Below, one piece after another: positions 9,223-18,296 of a stretch of DNA of 64,000 nucleotides; position 1 is the first letter of the stretch; every line of letters begins with the position of its first letter. A model generated the notes under the pieces. That model worked only from the letters and a program-made list of their open reading frames with translations. It was not told where the DNA came from and searched no databases. Made by a program: the position numbers and the translations under genes. This DNA is from Syntrophobotulus glycolicus DSM 8271 (GTDB taxonomy: Bacteria > Bacillota > Desulfitobacteriia > Desulfitobacteriales > Syntrophobotulaceae). The DNA lies in NCBI RefSeq assembly GCF_000190635.1, contig NC_015172.1:1612001-1676000 (forward strand), in the 5' to 3' direction.

Positions 9223-10614
9223 ATGGACAAAAGAAACAGGTTTGCCTATGCCAATATCGTACAGCTCCCCATTGATATCTTTTTTTTAATTTTGACTTAC
9301 AGTCTATCCTACATGATCGCTTTGAATTTTAGCTCGCTTCGAAGTCTCTATGATTATTTGTGGATTTTAATTATATTTGTTCCGTTATGGATTGCGGCAA
9401 TGAATTTTCGGGGCATGTATAACAATACGACTTTTTTCTATCTTGACCGGATATTCCGCAATGTTTTTTGGGCTACTTTTTTTGCGGGATTGCTTGTTCT
9501 CTCTCTCTTTTTCTTTATCAAGGAGACAAATACGAGCCGGCTGTTTATCAGTATATTTTTAACGCTGTGCCTGGTGATGATGTTTCTGGAACGCTGGGCG
9601 TTCAGGCTGATCAGCCGCTATTGGAATCCGTCGATGGATAAGAATAGAATTATTTTAGTATGCTCGGATGAAACTTATCATGTGTTTACCCATTACCTGC
9701 AAAAAACAAATATCCATTACAATATCATTGGGATTATCCCGATCGGAGAGCAGTCTATCGGGGAGGAATTGTGCCTGGGGCAGCTGGATAATCTGGAAAA
9801 TATCCTGAAAGAACAAGTTGTCGATCAGGTAATTTTTGCTTTTCCCAAAGGCTATACCGGTGAAATAGAGAAGCATATGAACTTGTGTCTGCAAATGGGT
9901 CTGACCGTCCAGAATGTGATGAATTATAACCCTGGCTTAGCCCGTGTCTATGTTTCCATGCTCGGACCGATCCCGATGCTGACCTATCACACGGTCTCGC
10001 TTAACCCTCTCCGCAAGGTAATGAAACGGACCATCGATATTACCGGGGCCCTGGTCGGCATTATCCTGACTTTAATTTGTGCCGTTTTTATTGTGCCGGC
10101 TATTAAGCTTGATTCCCCCGGGCCGATCCTGTTCAAACAAAAAAGAGTCGGCCGGTATGGGCGGATTTTTAATTGTTATAAATTCAGGACCATGTGTATC
10201 GATGCCGAGGAAAAAAAGAAAAAACTTGAAGCATTAAATGAATACAAAGACGGTACGTTTTTTAAGATTAAAGACGATCCCAGAATTACCAAGATTGGAG
10301 ATTTTTTGCGCAAGACCAGTCTGGATGAGCTGCCCCAGTTTTTCAATGTGCTAAAAGGAGAGATGAGCCTGGTAGGAACCCGCCCGCCAACCCTGGATGA
10401 GGTGGCCAATTATGATATTGAACACTGGCGCCGGATCAGTATTAAGCCGGGTATTACGGGTTTCTGGCAGATCAATGGGCGAAGCAGCATTAAGGATTTT
10501 GACCAGATCGTCGCCCTGGATACCCAGTACATTGACAAGTGGTCAATCTGGCTGGATATTTCTATTCTTTATAAGACGGTATGGCTGGTCGTGAAGAAGG
10601 AATCGGCGTACTGA
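9223..10614 (+). CDS. Initiating sugar-1-phosphate transferase (polyprenyl phosphoglycosyltransferase)
   Basis: 463 residues with the WbaP/CpsE architecture: four to five N-terminal membrane segments (about 15-120), a soluble nucleotide-binding-like domain (about 130-250), then the catalytic bacterial sugar transferase domain from residue 267 (KRTIDITGALVG, membrane segment, SPGPILFKQKRVGRYG, YKFRTM, TSLDELPQFFNVLKGEMS, LVGTRPP). It transfers a sugar-1-phosphate from a nucleotide sugar to undecaprenyl phosphate at the inner face of the membrane, the first step of repeat-unit assembly. The ATG at 9223 follows AAGGGTG. It is the first gene of the 19-kb polysaccharide operon. Sugar specificity cannot be read from sequence. 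Confidence 0.93.
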   Translation: MDKRNRFAYANIVQLPIDIFFLILTYSLSYMIALNFSSLRSLYDYLWILIIFVPLWIAAMNFRGMYNNTTFFYLDRIFRNVFWATFFAGLLVLSLFFFIKETNTSRLFISIFLTLCLVMMFLERWAFRLISRYWNPSMDKNRIILVCSDETYHVFTHYLQKTNIHYNIIGIIPIGEQSIGEELCLGQLDNLENILKEQVVDQVIFAFPKGYTGEIEKHMNLCLQMGLTVQNVMNYNPGLARVYVSMLGPIPMLTYHTVSLNPLRKVMKRTIDITGALVGIILTLICAVFIVPAIKLDSPGPILFKQKRVGRYGRIFNCYKFRTMCIDAEEKKKKLEALNEYKDGTFFKIKDDPRITKIGDFLRKTSLDELPQFFNVLKGEMSLVGTRPPTLDEVANYDIEHWRRISIKPGITGFWQINGRSSIKDFDQIVALDTQYIDKWSIWLDISILYKTVWLVVKKESAY

Positions 10615-10723
10615 AGGATCATGCAATGAAATCCGTTATAGGCACCAAAGCAACGGAATTGTCATGTTGGATACCCAGTAATATCTAGTAGGATGATATC
10701 ATTAATTGGCTGGAGGATAGTAT

Positions 10724-13700
10724 ATGAATGAAAATGAAATATCTCAAACTTTTTTATCGCAAACCTATCAAGATGCCTGGAGTGATTACATCTATTCAGT
10801 AAGCACTGAAAAAGCGGATAGTTGGGATTGGATTATTATTACTGCATCTAATGACCGTCAGGCCGAAGCTTACCAAATAGAAATTGATAAGAGAAAGATT
10901 GAAGGAAGCCTGCCTTTAAAAACAAAATTCGCAATAATAGCCGATCCTGAAGGTAAGCGAGTCGGTTCCGGCGGAGCGACCTTGAATGCATTAAAATACA
11001 TAAACGAAAAGAAGCAAGGGAACCAGAACATTAAAGAGATGAAAATTGCTATTTTACATTCAGGGGGGGATAGTAAACGTGTCCCGCAGTATTCAGCCTG
11101 CGGCAAATTGTTTTCTCCTGTCCCAAGGCTTCTGCCTAATGGTAAGCGTTCAGCAATTTTCGATGAGCTGATCATATCTTTATCGGGTATTCCGGGACGG
11201 ATGAATAGCGGTCTCTTAGTAATTCCGGGAGATACGGTCATTGTTTTTAATCCGCTTCAGTTAGATTTAAAATCGGCAGACTCTGCTGCATTATCCATTA
11301 AGACGAGTGTAACAGAAGGAAAAGACCACGGAGTATTTATTAATGGCGAAAATAATCTTGTATCTGAGTTTCTCCATAAACAGCCTGAGTCTGTATTAAA
11401 GGCAAAAGGAGCAGTAAATGGAGAAAATCAAGTTGATGTTGATACAGGGTTCATCTGGTTCGGTGGTAATATCATGCAAGAGTTGTTGAACCTTATAAGT
11501 ACTGATGGGAAAATTGACGAAGAAAAATGCAATAGATTTATCAATGATACGGTTAGTTTGAATTTTTATGCGGATTTTGTTTTTCCTCTGGCCCAAAATT
11601 GTACTTTGGAAGAGTATCAGAGAGAAGCACCGGAGGGTGCTTTTTCGATGGAATTGACCGATTGCAGGAATGATATCTGGAAGTGCTTATATGGCTTTTC
11701 TATGAAACTGGTTAGGATGACTCCAGCGCGTTATATTCATTTCGGAACCACAAATGAACTTTTTGATTTAATGGTTAAAGATATCATAAAGTATCATTAC
11801 TTAGGATGGGATAAAATAGTTCTTTGTAATCTTGAAGATAAACATAAAGGATCAGTTAGTAATTGTTTGATTATGCCAAAAGCGAAAATTAACAGCCAAA
11901 GTTATTTAGAGGACAGTATTATTGGGGCTGAAGTGACAATTGGCAAAAATTCAATTATTTCAGGTATAGAATTAATAGATGAAAAAGTTCCTGACGAAGT
12001 TGTGCTCCATTGTCTTCAATTAAAAGACGGAAAATATGTTTGCAGGATTTATGGAATCAATGATAATCCAAAGAGTTCAGCAGATGGACGTTTTCTAAAC
12101 ACGACATTGCGCAAAATCTTGGACAAATATAGGCTGAAGAATCTTGATGTCTGGGATGAAACTCCGCCATCCTTATGGAATGCAAAATTGTATCCTATAT
12201 GTGGAACAATGGCTGAAGCAATTCAATATGCCTTTTTAATCTATAGGATATCCGCTGAAACTGCAAGAGATTATGAAGTCATAGAATGGATAAAAACGGA
12301 TCGTACAAGTTTAAAATCCAGTTTCAATTCAGCGGATACAAAAGCAACATTAGAATGGCGGAAGCAAATTGAGATTGCAATCCGCGTTTATAAATGTATT
12401 TTTTTACTGGAGCAAAACGAAGAAATGGCTGAAGCACTTCTAGTTCTGGACAAAGGAGAGAATCTTGAAAAAGAGGCTTTGGCATTATTAGAAAAGTCTA
12501 GAAATTCCTCATACCAGCTAAAAATGCGTATTTATTTGGCATTATCCGCCCTATGTAATGAGAGCAGGACAAATTTACTTGGACTTAAGGCAGAAGAATA
12601 TGAGGATAAAGCATACCAGGCGATTAGAGATAGTGTTATTGGTGCTGCTATGGATAAGCATCCGTTTGATCCAAGTAAGGCTACTTTTATAACGGATAAA
12701 GTTGAAGTTGAATTGCCTATACGAGTGAATTTCTGCGGCAGTCCTTCAGATGCAGCGCCGTATTGTCTTGAACATGGGGGCACAATGCTTGATGCCGCCC
12801 TGTTGTTGAAAGGAAAGAACCCGATTCGTGTTATTGTTAAAAGATTGTCTGAAAAAGTTGTCACCTTTGAAAGCATAGATTTGAAAATAAGTAGAACATA
12901 TACTGATATTGATGAAATCAGAAATAACGGTAATCCATTTGATACGTTTGCTCTTCATAAAGCCGTTTTAGTGGCAACAGGACTTATTCCTTTGGATAGT
13001 GAAAAATTCTCTTTGTTAAATATTTTGGATAGAATTGGCGGAGGGTTATGTTTATCGACATCTGCAGAAGTGCCAATAGGTTCTGGTCTTGGTACAAGTA
13101 GTATTGTTGCTGCAGCTTGTGTAAAAGCAGTCAACCAAATCCTTAATCAAGATATCAGTGATGATTGTATTTATGCGCAAGTCTTTGCTGCTGAGCAACT
13201 GATGTCAACAGGTGGCGGTTGGCAGGATCAAGTTGGCGGCCTGACCAGAGGTATTAAGTTGATCAGGTCAAAACCTGGCATATACCAAAGCATTAAAGTC
13301 GATTACTTACACTTGGAGCCAAATATATTGCAGGAATTGCAGGATAGATTTGTATTGATCTTTTCTGGACAGAGAAGATTAGCACGTAATGTTCTGCGTG
13401 AAGAATTAAACCAATGCATAAGAAATGATAGGGTTGCTATGGCATCTTTAGAAAGAATACGGCATATTTGCGTTTTGATGAAATATGAGTTGGAACGTGG
13501 AGATGTGACAGCTTTTGCCAAATATATTTCGGAACAGTTTGAGTTAGTTAAGAAGCTGGATAAGGGTGCTTCTAATACCTGTATTGAGTTTATTTTTGAT
13601 GTCTGTGCTGACTTGTTAGATGGTAAAAGCATTTGTGGAGCTGGCGGCGGCGGATTCTTACAAGTCATATTGAAAAAAGGTGTTTCAAAATCACAACTTG

Positions 13701-13786
13701 AAGCAAGGCTGAAGTCCGTTTTTCAAGATTGTGGTGTTGAAGTTTGGGATAGTACCTTTGTTATTGATGTTAAGGATGGAAAATAA
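10724..13786 (+). CDS. Bifunctional FKP-like sugar kinase / GDP-sugar pyrophosphorylase
   Basis: 1020 residues, similar in size and layout to Bacteroides FKP (about 950). The N-terminal half is the fucose-1-P guanylyltransferase domain (ADPEGKRVGSGGATLNAL near residues 73-90, HSGGDSKRVPQYSACGKLF near 112-130). The C-terminal half is a GHMP kinase (substrate region VNFCGSPSDAAPY near 668, ATP loop PIGSGLGTSSI near 782, WQDQVGG near 832, GAGGGGF near 972). FKP enzymes phosphorylate L-fucose at C1 and form GDP-L-fucose; homologues also use D-arabinose, which has the same ring configuration without the C6 methyl. GGAGGA precedes the ATG. The stop is one base before the next gene. The neighbours favour D-arabinose as substrate (inference). 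Confidence 0.88.
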   Translation: MNENEISQTFLSQTYQDAWSDYIYSVSTEKADSWDWIIITASNDRQAEAYQIEIDKRKIEGSLPLKTKFAIIADPEGKRVGSGGATLNALKYINEKKQGNQNIKEMKIAILHSGGDSKRVPQYSACGKLFSPVPRLLPNGKRSAIFDELIISLSGIPGRMNSGLLVIPGDTVIVFNPLQLDLKSADSAALSIKTSVTEGKDHGVFINGENNLVSEFLHKQPESVLKAKGAVNGENQVDVDTGFIWFGGNIMQELLNLISTDGKIDEEKCNRFINDTVSLNFYADFVFPLAQNCTLEEYQREAPEGAFSMELTDCRNDIWKCLYGFSMKLVRMTPARYIHFGTTNELFDLMVKDIIKYHYLGWDKIVLCNLEDKHKGSVSNCLIMPKAKINSQSYLEDSIIGAEVTIGKNSIISGIELIDEKVPDEVVLHCLQLKDGKYVCRIYGINDNPKSSADGRFLNTTLRKILDKYRLKNLDVWDETPPSLWNAKLYPICGTMAEAIQYAFLIYRISAETARDYEVIEWIKTDRTSLKSSFNSADTKATLEWRKQIEIAIRVYKCIFLLEQNEEMAEALLVLDKGENLEKEALALLEKSRNSSYQLKMRIYLALSALCNESRTNLLGLKAEEYEDKAYQAIRDSVIGAAMDKHPFDPSKATFITDKVEVELPIRVNFCGSPSDAAPYCLEHGGTMLDAALLLKGKNPIRVIVKRLSEKVVTFESIDLKISRTYTDIDEIRNNGNPFDTFALHKAVLVATGLIPLDSEKFSLLNILDRIGGGLCLSTSAEVPIGSGLGTSSIVAAACVKAVNQILNQDISDDCIYAQVFAAEQLMSTGGGWQDQVGGLTRGIKLIRSKPGIYQSIKVDYLHLEPNILQELQDRFVLIFSGQRRLARNVLREELNQCIRNDRVAMASLERIRHICVLMKYELERGDVTAFAKYISEQFELVKKLDKGASNTCIEFIFDVCADLLDGKSICGAGGGGFLQVILKKGVSKSQLEARLKSVFQDCGVEVWDSTFVIDVKDGK

Positions 13787-13787
13787 C

Positions 13788-14750
13788 ATGAGTAAGATAG
13801 AAATAGCAAAACGTGTATTTGATGCTGAAATTAGTGCATTGCAAAAGATAGCTGACAATCTGGATGAAACTTTTGATAGAATATTGGACTTGATTCTTAA
13901 CTGTCAGGGAAAAATTATTATTATTGGCATGGGGAAAAGTGGGCATGTTGGAGGAAAAATTGCAGCTACAATGTCCAGTCTTGGAGTTCCAACAATATTT
14001 GTTCATCCTGGTGAGGCTATGCATGGCGATTTAGGTATGATACAGAAGCAGGATGTGGTAATAGCAATTAGTTATAGCGGTGAGAGTGATGAAATAATAA
14101 AAATACTGCCTAATATCAGGATAATCGGTGCTCCTATTATTGGCATAACGAACAACGGTAATTCAACATTGGCTCATAATAGTGCCATTGTTCAAGTATT
14201 TGAAAACCTTAAAGAAGCTTGTCAGCTGGGGTTGGCACCTACTGCGAGTACTACAGTTGCTATGGTCTATGGGGATGCTCTGGCGATTGCAGCATCTGAG
14301 ACGATCAATTTTGGTAAACAGGATTTTGCCTTGTATCATCCGGCAGGGTCATTAGGAAAAAAGTTAACCATTCGAGTTTCTGACCTTATGAAGCACCTTA
14401 TGGAATCAGATACGGTTAATGAAGGCTCCTTATTGAAACAGGCAATAATTGCTTTTAGCAGAACGGGAGCAGATGTAGTGGCCGTTGTTGATAAAACAAA
14501 GAAATTAATCGGGATTATTACCAATGGGGAGATAGAACGTGCTATTAATATGGGATCCGATATATATAAAACAACAATATTTGATATGGTTAATAGATTT
14601 CCCGTGTATATAAACTCGGAGGAAATGGCTGTTGATGCCCTAAAGATTATGATGGAGAAAAACATTCATTCTATACCTGTAGTTAAAGAAGAGAGAATTG
14701 TCGGCATTATTAGTAAACAATCTATATTAGATATAGGCATATATGTTTAA
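13788..14750 (+). CDS. KpsF/KdsD-type arabinose-5-phosphate isomerase (SIS plus two CBS domains)
   Basis: 320 residues from the ATG at 13788, one base after the FKP stop. The SIS domain has every residue usually tied to D-arabinose-5-P isomerase activity: Lys in IIIGMGKSGHVGGKIAATM, His in HPGEAMHGDLGMI, Glu in SYSGESDEI and His in LYHPAGSLGKKL. Two CBS domains fill residues about 205-320. The enzyme interconverts D-ribulose-5-P and D-arabinose-5-P. Classic roles are Kdo synthesis in Gram-negatives, but no Kdo genes are seen here and the host looks Gram-positive. Its place between an FKP-like enzyme and a HAD phosphatase suggests it feeds GDP-D-arabinose synthesis (inference). Confidence 0.88.
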   Translation: MSKIEIAKRVFDAEISALQKIADNLDETFDRILDLILNCQGKIIIIGMGKSGHVGGKIAATMSSLGVPTIFVHPGEAMHGDLGMIQKQDVVIAISYSGESDEIIKILPNIRIIGAPIIGITNNGNSTLAHNSAIVQVFENLKEACQLGLAPTASTTVAMVYGDALAIAASETINFGKQDFALYHPAGSLGKKLTIRVSDLMKHLMESDTVNEGSLLKQAIIAFSRTGADVVAVVDKTKKLIGIITNGEIERAINMGSDIYKTTIFDMVNRFPVYINSEEMAVDALKIMMEKNIHSIPVVKEERIVGIISKQSILDIGIYV

Positions 14751-14768
14751 GAAAGGTAAGTAGTATTG

Positions 14769-15587
14769 ATGGATTATCGTGTTTTAGCACTAGACTTGGA
14801 TGGCACTTTGACAAATTCGAAAAAGATAATTACTGAAAAAACGAAAACCGCCGTCGAGAAAGCAATAGAAAAAGGAGTCTCTATTGTTTTAGCTTCAGGA
14901 AGGCCTGTCCTTGGAATCCGAAAATTGGCAGATGAGCTTGGATTGTCGGAATTGGGAGGATATATTCTGGCTTATAACGGAGGACACATTATAGATTGTA
15001 AAACGAAAAAAGATATCGTTAGACAAACTGTTCCTAAGGAATATTTTCATGAAATCTGTGAATGTGCCCGTATTTTTGGGGTCAGCGCTTTGACCTACGA
15101 TACTCATGGCGTGGTTACTGAATGTGCTGATGCTTCATATGTGATCAAAGAAGCTTACAATAATACAATTCCTATCCGTCAGGTAGAAAGTTTAGAAAGT
15201 TTTGTCGATTATGATGTCACTAAATTCATGATCGTAGGCGAAGCCAATGAGTTGAAAGCAGCATTAAAATATCTGCAAGATAAATTTGAAAAAAAACTGA
15301 GTGTTTTTCTTTCTGAGCCGTATTTTATGGAAATAGGTCCACTTGGTGTCGAAAAAGCATCAGCACTGGCTAAATTGTTAGAGCATTTGGAAACAGATAG
15401 GGAGCATCTCATGGCTTGCGGCGACGGACTGAATGATATACCAATGCTCAAATATGCAGGGTTTGCAGTTGCTATGGAAAACGCATATCCAGAAACGAAA
15501 GCAGTTGCGGATTTCATTACATTTTCAAATGAAGAAGACGGAGTTGCCTATGCAATTAATAGATTTATTTTAGGGTTAGAAGAATAA
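14769..15587 (+). CDS. Cof-type HAD-IIB sugar phosphatase
   Basis: 272 residues from the ATG at 14769 (a TTG lies one codon upstream). Motif I is LALDLDGTLTNS with both aspartates, motif II is the serine in IVLASGRP, and motifs III/IV are a Lys followed by MACGDGLNDIPMLKYAGFAVAM; a large C2 cap lies between. Such enzymes remove phosphate from small sugar phosphates in the cytosol. It lies 18 bases after the isomerase gene and 13 bases before fucU, so it is tightly coupled to the GDP-sugar module. The likely job in that setting is arabinose-5-P to free D-arabinose (inference; Cof enzymes are promiscuous). Confidence 0.88.
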   Translation: MDYRVLALDLDGTLTNSKKIITEKTKTAVEKAIEKGVSIVLASGRPVLGIRKLADELGLSELGGYILAYNGGHIIDCKTKKDIVRQTVPKEYFHEICECARIFGVSALTYDTHGVVTECADASYVIKEAYNNTIPIRQVESLESFVDYDVTKFMIVGEANELKAALKYLQDKFEKKLSVFLSEPYFMEIGPLGVEKASALAKLLEHLETDREHLMACGDGLNDIPMLKYAGFAVAMENAYPETKAVADFITFSNEEDGVAYAINRFILGLEE

Positions 15588-15600
15588 ATGTGAGGTTAAT

Positions 15601-16035
15601 ATGTTAAGAGGAATATCACCATTAATATCACCTGAATTACTAAAAATATTATGCGAGATGGGTCATGGAGATGATATCCTTATTGCTGATGCCAATTTTC
15701 CGGCGGCAAGCATGGGGAGAATCGTGCTCCAGTGTCCGGGTATTGATGCGTGTAGCCTTTTGGCTGCAATATTAAAGCTGTTTCCCCTAGACCATTTAGT
15801 TGATGCTCCGATGAGGCTGATGGCGGTGGAAGAAGGAGATCAATATCTTGGAATACCTGAAATATGGAACAGGTTTCAAAAAGTGGCTGAGACATATCAG
15901 TATGGAGTAAAGATGCTGCAAATAGAACGTCAAGAATTCTATCGTCAAAGCAGACAGGCTTATGCAATCATTCAAACCGGAGAAAAAGCGTTATACGGGA
16001 ATTTGTTACTCAAAAAAGGTGTAATCAGAGAATAA
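15601..16035 (+). CDS. fucU: FucU/RbsD family sugar mutarotase
   Basis: 144 residues, full length for the FucU branch. The N-terminal signature LRGISPLISPELLKILCEMG followed by HGDDILIADANFPA contains the conserved His and Asp of the RbsD/FucU fold, and the C-terminal QTGEKALYGNLLLKKG supplies the conserved Tyr-Gly-Asn segment. FucU interconverts the alpha and beta anomers of L-fucose; RbsD acts on D-ribose. In this operon it would supply the correct pyranose anomer to the FKP-like kinase. No fucose uptake or catabolic gene is nearby, which argues against a plain salvage role. GAGGTTAAT precedes the ATG. Confidence 0.9.
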   Translation: MLRGISPLISPELLKILCEMGHGDDILIADANFPAASMGRIVLQCPGIDACSLLAAILKLFPLDHLVDAPMRLMAVEEGDQYLGIPEIWNRFQKVAETYQYGVKMLQIERQEFYRQSRQAYAIIQTGEKALYGNLLLKKGVIRE

Positions 16036-16090
16036 AAGACTGTTACAATTGTGTCTTGGATGTAATATAATTGAAGGAAAAGGAAGTAAA

Positions 16091-17344
16091 ATGGATAATA
16101 AAGTATTAAAAAGGAAAATGCTAATCTATGCCCATTATTATTATCCGGATGTGGCCTCAACATCTCAGATGCTGACCGAATTGGCGGAAGGCATGGCTGG
16201 CATATTTGAAATAACAGTAATCTGTGTAGTGCCAAGCTATACTGGAAAAATATTGCCGGAATACAAGACAAAAAGATTTTATCACGAGAAAATTAATGAC
16301 ATCAATGTCGTTCAAATAAAAGTTCCGGAATTTTCAAAAGAAAGTAAAGTAAGCAGAATCAAAAATATTCTTGCTTATTTCTTCTTTGCGATTGTAGCAA
16401 CATTTAAGGTGGGGAAACAGGATTATATTTTCACTTTATCTCAGCCTCCCATACTGGGTGGGTTGCTCGGAGTGATCGGGAAATGGATTAAACATGCTAA
16501 GCTGATCTATAATATCCAGGATTATAATCCTGAACAAACGATCGCAGTAAGATACAGTGAAAATAAAGCCGTCTTAAGTTTAATGATGTGGCTGGATAAG
16601 TTTTCCTGCAGAAGAACGGATAAAGTTATTGTTGTCGGCAGGGATATGTTGGAAACTTTGGTTAAGAGATTTTCCGGGAAAAAGGTGCCAAAAGCTTGCT
16701 GTATTAACAGTTGGGTAGATGAAACGGAGATTTATCCTTTGGATGATAAGCATCCCAAAATAATTAAGTTTAAAGAGGAGCATGGGCTTTCCGATAAATA
16801 CGTTATCATGTATTCCGGTAATATCGGCTTGTATTATGATCTGGAAAAAATTTTTGAAATAGTAAAAGAATTTAAGAACGAACCCAATGTCGTTTTTGCT
16901 TTTGTAGGACAAGGTTCAATCAAGGAAAAACTTATTTCGTATAAAGAAAAAAATCAACTGGATAATGTCATTTTTATTCCGTATCAAGCAAAGAAAGATC
17001 TGATTTATAGTTTAAACGCAGCGGATATTCACTGGGTTATTAATGCAAAAGGTATTAAGGGGGTTTCCATGCCCAGTAAGCTTTATGGAGTAATGGCTGC
17101 GGGAAAACCGGCAATTGGTGTTTTAGAAGAGGGCACTGAGGGAAGAATACTGATCAAAGAATCCGGATGCGGGATACTGGCCGAGCCTGGCAAATATGAG
17201 GAAATCAAAGCATTGATAAGACAGTCCATAGATGAAAAGGACAGTATAAGAGCTATGGGGCCGAAAGGCAGGGATTATTATATGAAATATCTGGTTAAAG
17301 ATGTTTCGATCGAAAAGTATATCAATGAAATATGGAATATCTAA
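16091..17344 (+). CDS. Group 1 (GT4, WbuB-like) glycosyltransferase
   Basis: 417 residues from the ATG at 16091, preceded by AAGGAAAAGGAAG; the frame is open 14 codons further upstream without a ribosome site. It shows GT-B architecture, with an N-terminal acceptor domain (YAHYYYPDVASTSQMLTELAEG), a hydrophobic membrane-association patch, and a C-terminal donor domain (YVIMYSGNIGLYYDLEKIFE, VVFAFVGQGSIKEKL, and AGKPAIGVLEEGTEGRILIKE where the GT4 nucleotide-sugar Glu lies). The overall wording recalls WbuB/WcaI-type transferases. It adds a sugar to the growing lipid-linked repeat unit on the cytosolic face. Specificity is unknown. Confidence 0.85.
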   Translation: MDNKVLKRKMLIYAHYYYPDVASTSQMLTELAEGMAGIFEITVICVVPSYTGKILPEYKTKRFYHEKINDINVVQIKVPEFSKESKVSRIKNILAYFFFAIVATFKVGKQDYIFTLSQPPILGGLLGVIGKWIKHAKLIYNIQDYNPEQTIAVRYSENKAVLSLMMWLDKFSCRRTDKVIVVGRDMLETLVKRFSGKKVPKACCINSWVDETEIYPLDDKHPKIIKFKEEHGLSDKYVIMYSGNIGLYYDLEKIFEIVKEFKNEPNVVFAFVGQGSIKEKLISYKEKNQLDNVIFIPYQAKKDLIYSLNAADIHWVINAKGIKGVSMPSKLYGVMAAGKPAIGVLEEGTEGRILIKESGCGILAEPGKYEEIKALIRQSIDEKDSIRAMGPKGRDYYMKYLVKDVSIEKYINEIWNI

Positions 17345-17384
17345 TTTTAGAATTATCCTACATATTATATAAGATGGAGAATAT

Positions 17385-18251
17385 ATGATGTCAGATGTAA
17401 CAGCGATAATTCTTACTATGAATGAGAGTAAGAATATAGGAGATTGTATAAAATCAATTCAAAATTTTGTTTCCCGTATTGTTGTAATTGACAGCGGGAG
17501 CAGTGACAATACGGTTGAGATAGCGAAAAGTCTCGGCGCTGATGTTTATTTTCATGAGTTTGAAAATTATGCTAAACAGTTTAATTGGGGGCTGGACAAT
17601 ACTAATATAGCTACAAAATGGGCGCTTAGATTGGATGCTGATGAAAGGTTCACACATGAGTTGTCTGAAGAAGCCAAACAAGCTATTGCAGAGCATAATG
17701 ATGATGATGTGAATGGATTTGTTTTACGGCTTAGAGTATTCTTTTTAGGAAGATGGATGAGACATGGTTCTGTTTATCCGTTTAGAAAGCTGATGTTGTT
17801 TAAATTTGGAATTGGACGAATAGAGCAAAGAAATATGGATGAGCAAACGACATTGAGTTGTGGAAAGTCTATCGAATTAAATAATGATGCACTGCATTTT
17901 GATTTTAAAAATCTTAATTACTGGATAAATAAACATAATTGGTATGCAACAAGAGAAATGCAGGACTATTTAGAAATGAAAATAAATAAAAACATACAGC
18001 AGATATCCGACGAGCATATTAAAAATCGCAGGCGGCAAAAATTGATTTATTATAAGTTTCCAATATTTATACGACCATTATTTTATTTTATTTATATTTA
18101 TTTTATAAAATTGGGATTTTTAGACGGGAAAGAAGGTCTGATTTATCATTTCCTAAGAATATTTTGGTATAGGTTTTTAGTCGATGCTAAAATATATGAA
18201 CATGAAAAGATAGGTGGGGAAATTGAGCGGACAGGGGCTTTACGTTCTTAG
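17385..18251 (+). CDS. GT2 family glycosyltransferase (WaaE/LgtF-like)
   Basis: 288 residues (ATG at 17385 or 17388). The N-terminal GT-A fold reads TAIILTMNESKNIGDCIKSI, VVIDSGSSDNTVEIA and WALRLDADERF, where the DAD triplet binds the metal and nucleotide sugar. The closest family pattern is the WaaE/KdtX/LgtF group, which adds a single beta-linked hexose. A basic, aromatic C-terminal region (KFPIFIRPLFYFIYIYFIKLGF) probably contacts the membrane. It is the first of the strongly AT-rich genes in the operon. Confidence 0.87.
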   Translation: MMSDVTAIILTMNESKNIGDCIKSIQNFVSRIVVIDSGSSDNTVEIAKSLGADVYFHEFENYAKQFNWGLDNTNIATKWALRLDADERFTHELSEEAKQAIAEHNDDDVNGFVLRLRVFFLGRWMRHGSVYPFRKLMLFKFGIGRIEQRNMDEQTTLSCGKSIELNNDALHFDFKNLNYWINKHNWYATREMQDYLEMKINKNIQQISDEHIKNRRRQKLIYYKFPIFIRPLFYFIYIYFIKLGFLDGKEGLIYHFLRIFWYRFLVDAKIYEHEKIGGEIERTGALRS

Positions 18252-18296
18252 AAATATTAATAAAATATATTAATCGCCTGAAAATTTGGAGGTAGA

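Noticed and set aside
13788-14750. Kdo pathway isomerase
   Set aside because: No kdsA, kdsB or kdsC genes and no Gram-negative features are seen; the neighbours are GDP-sugar enzymes.
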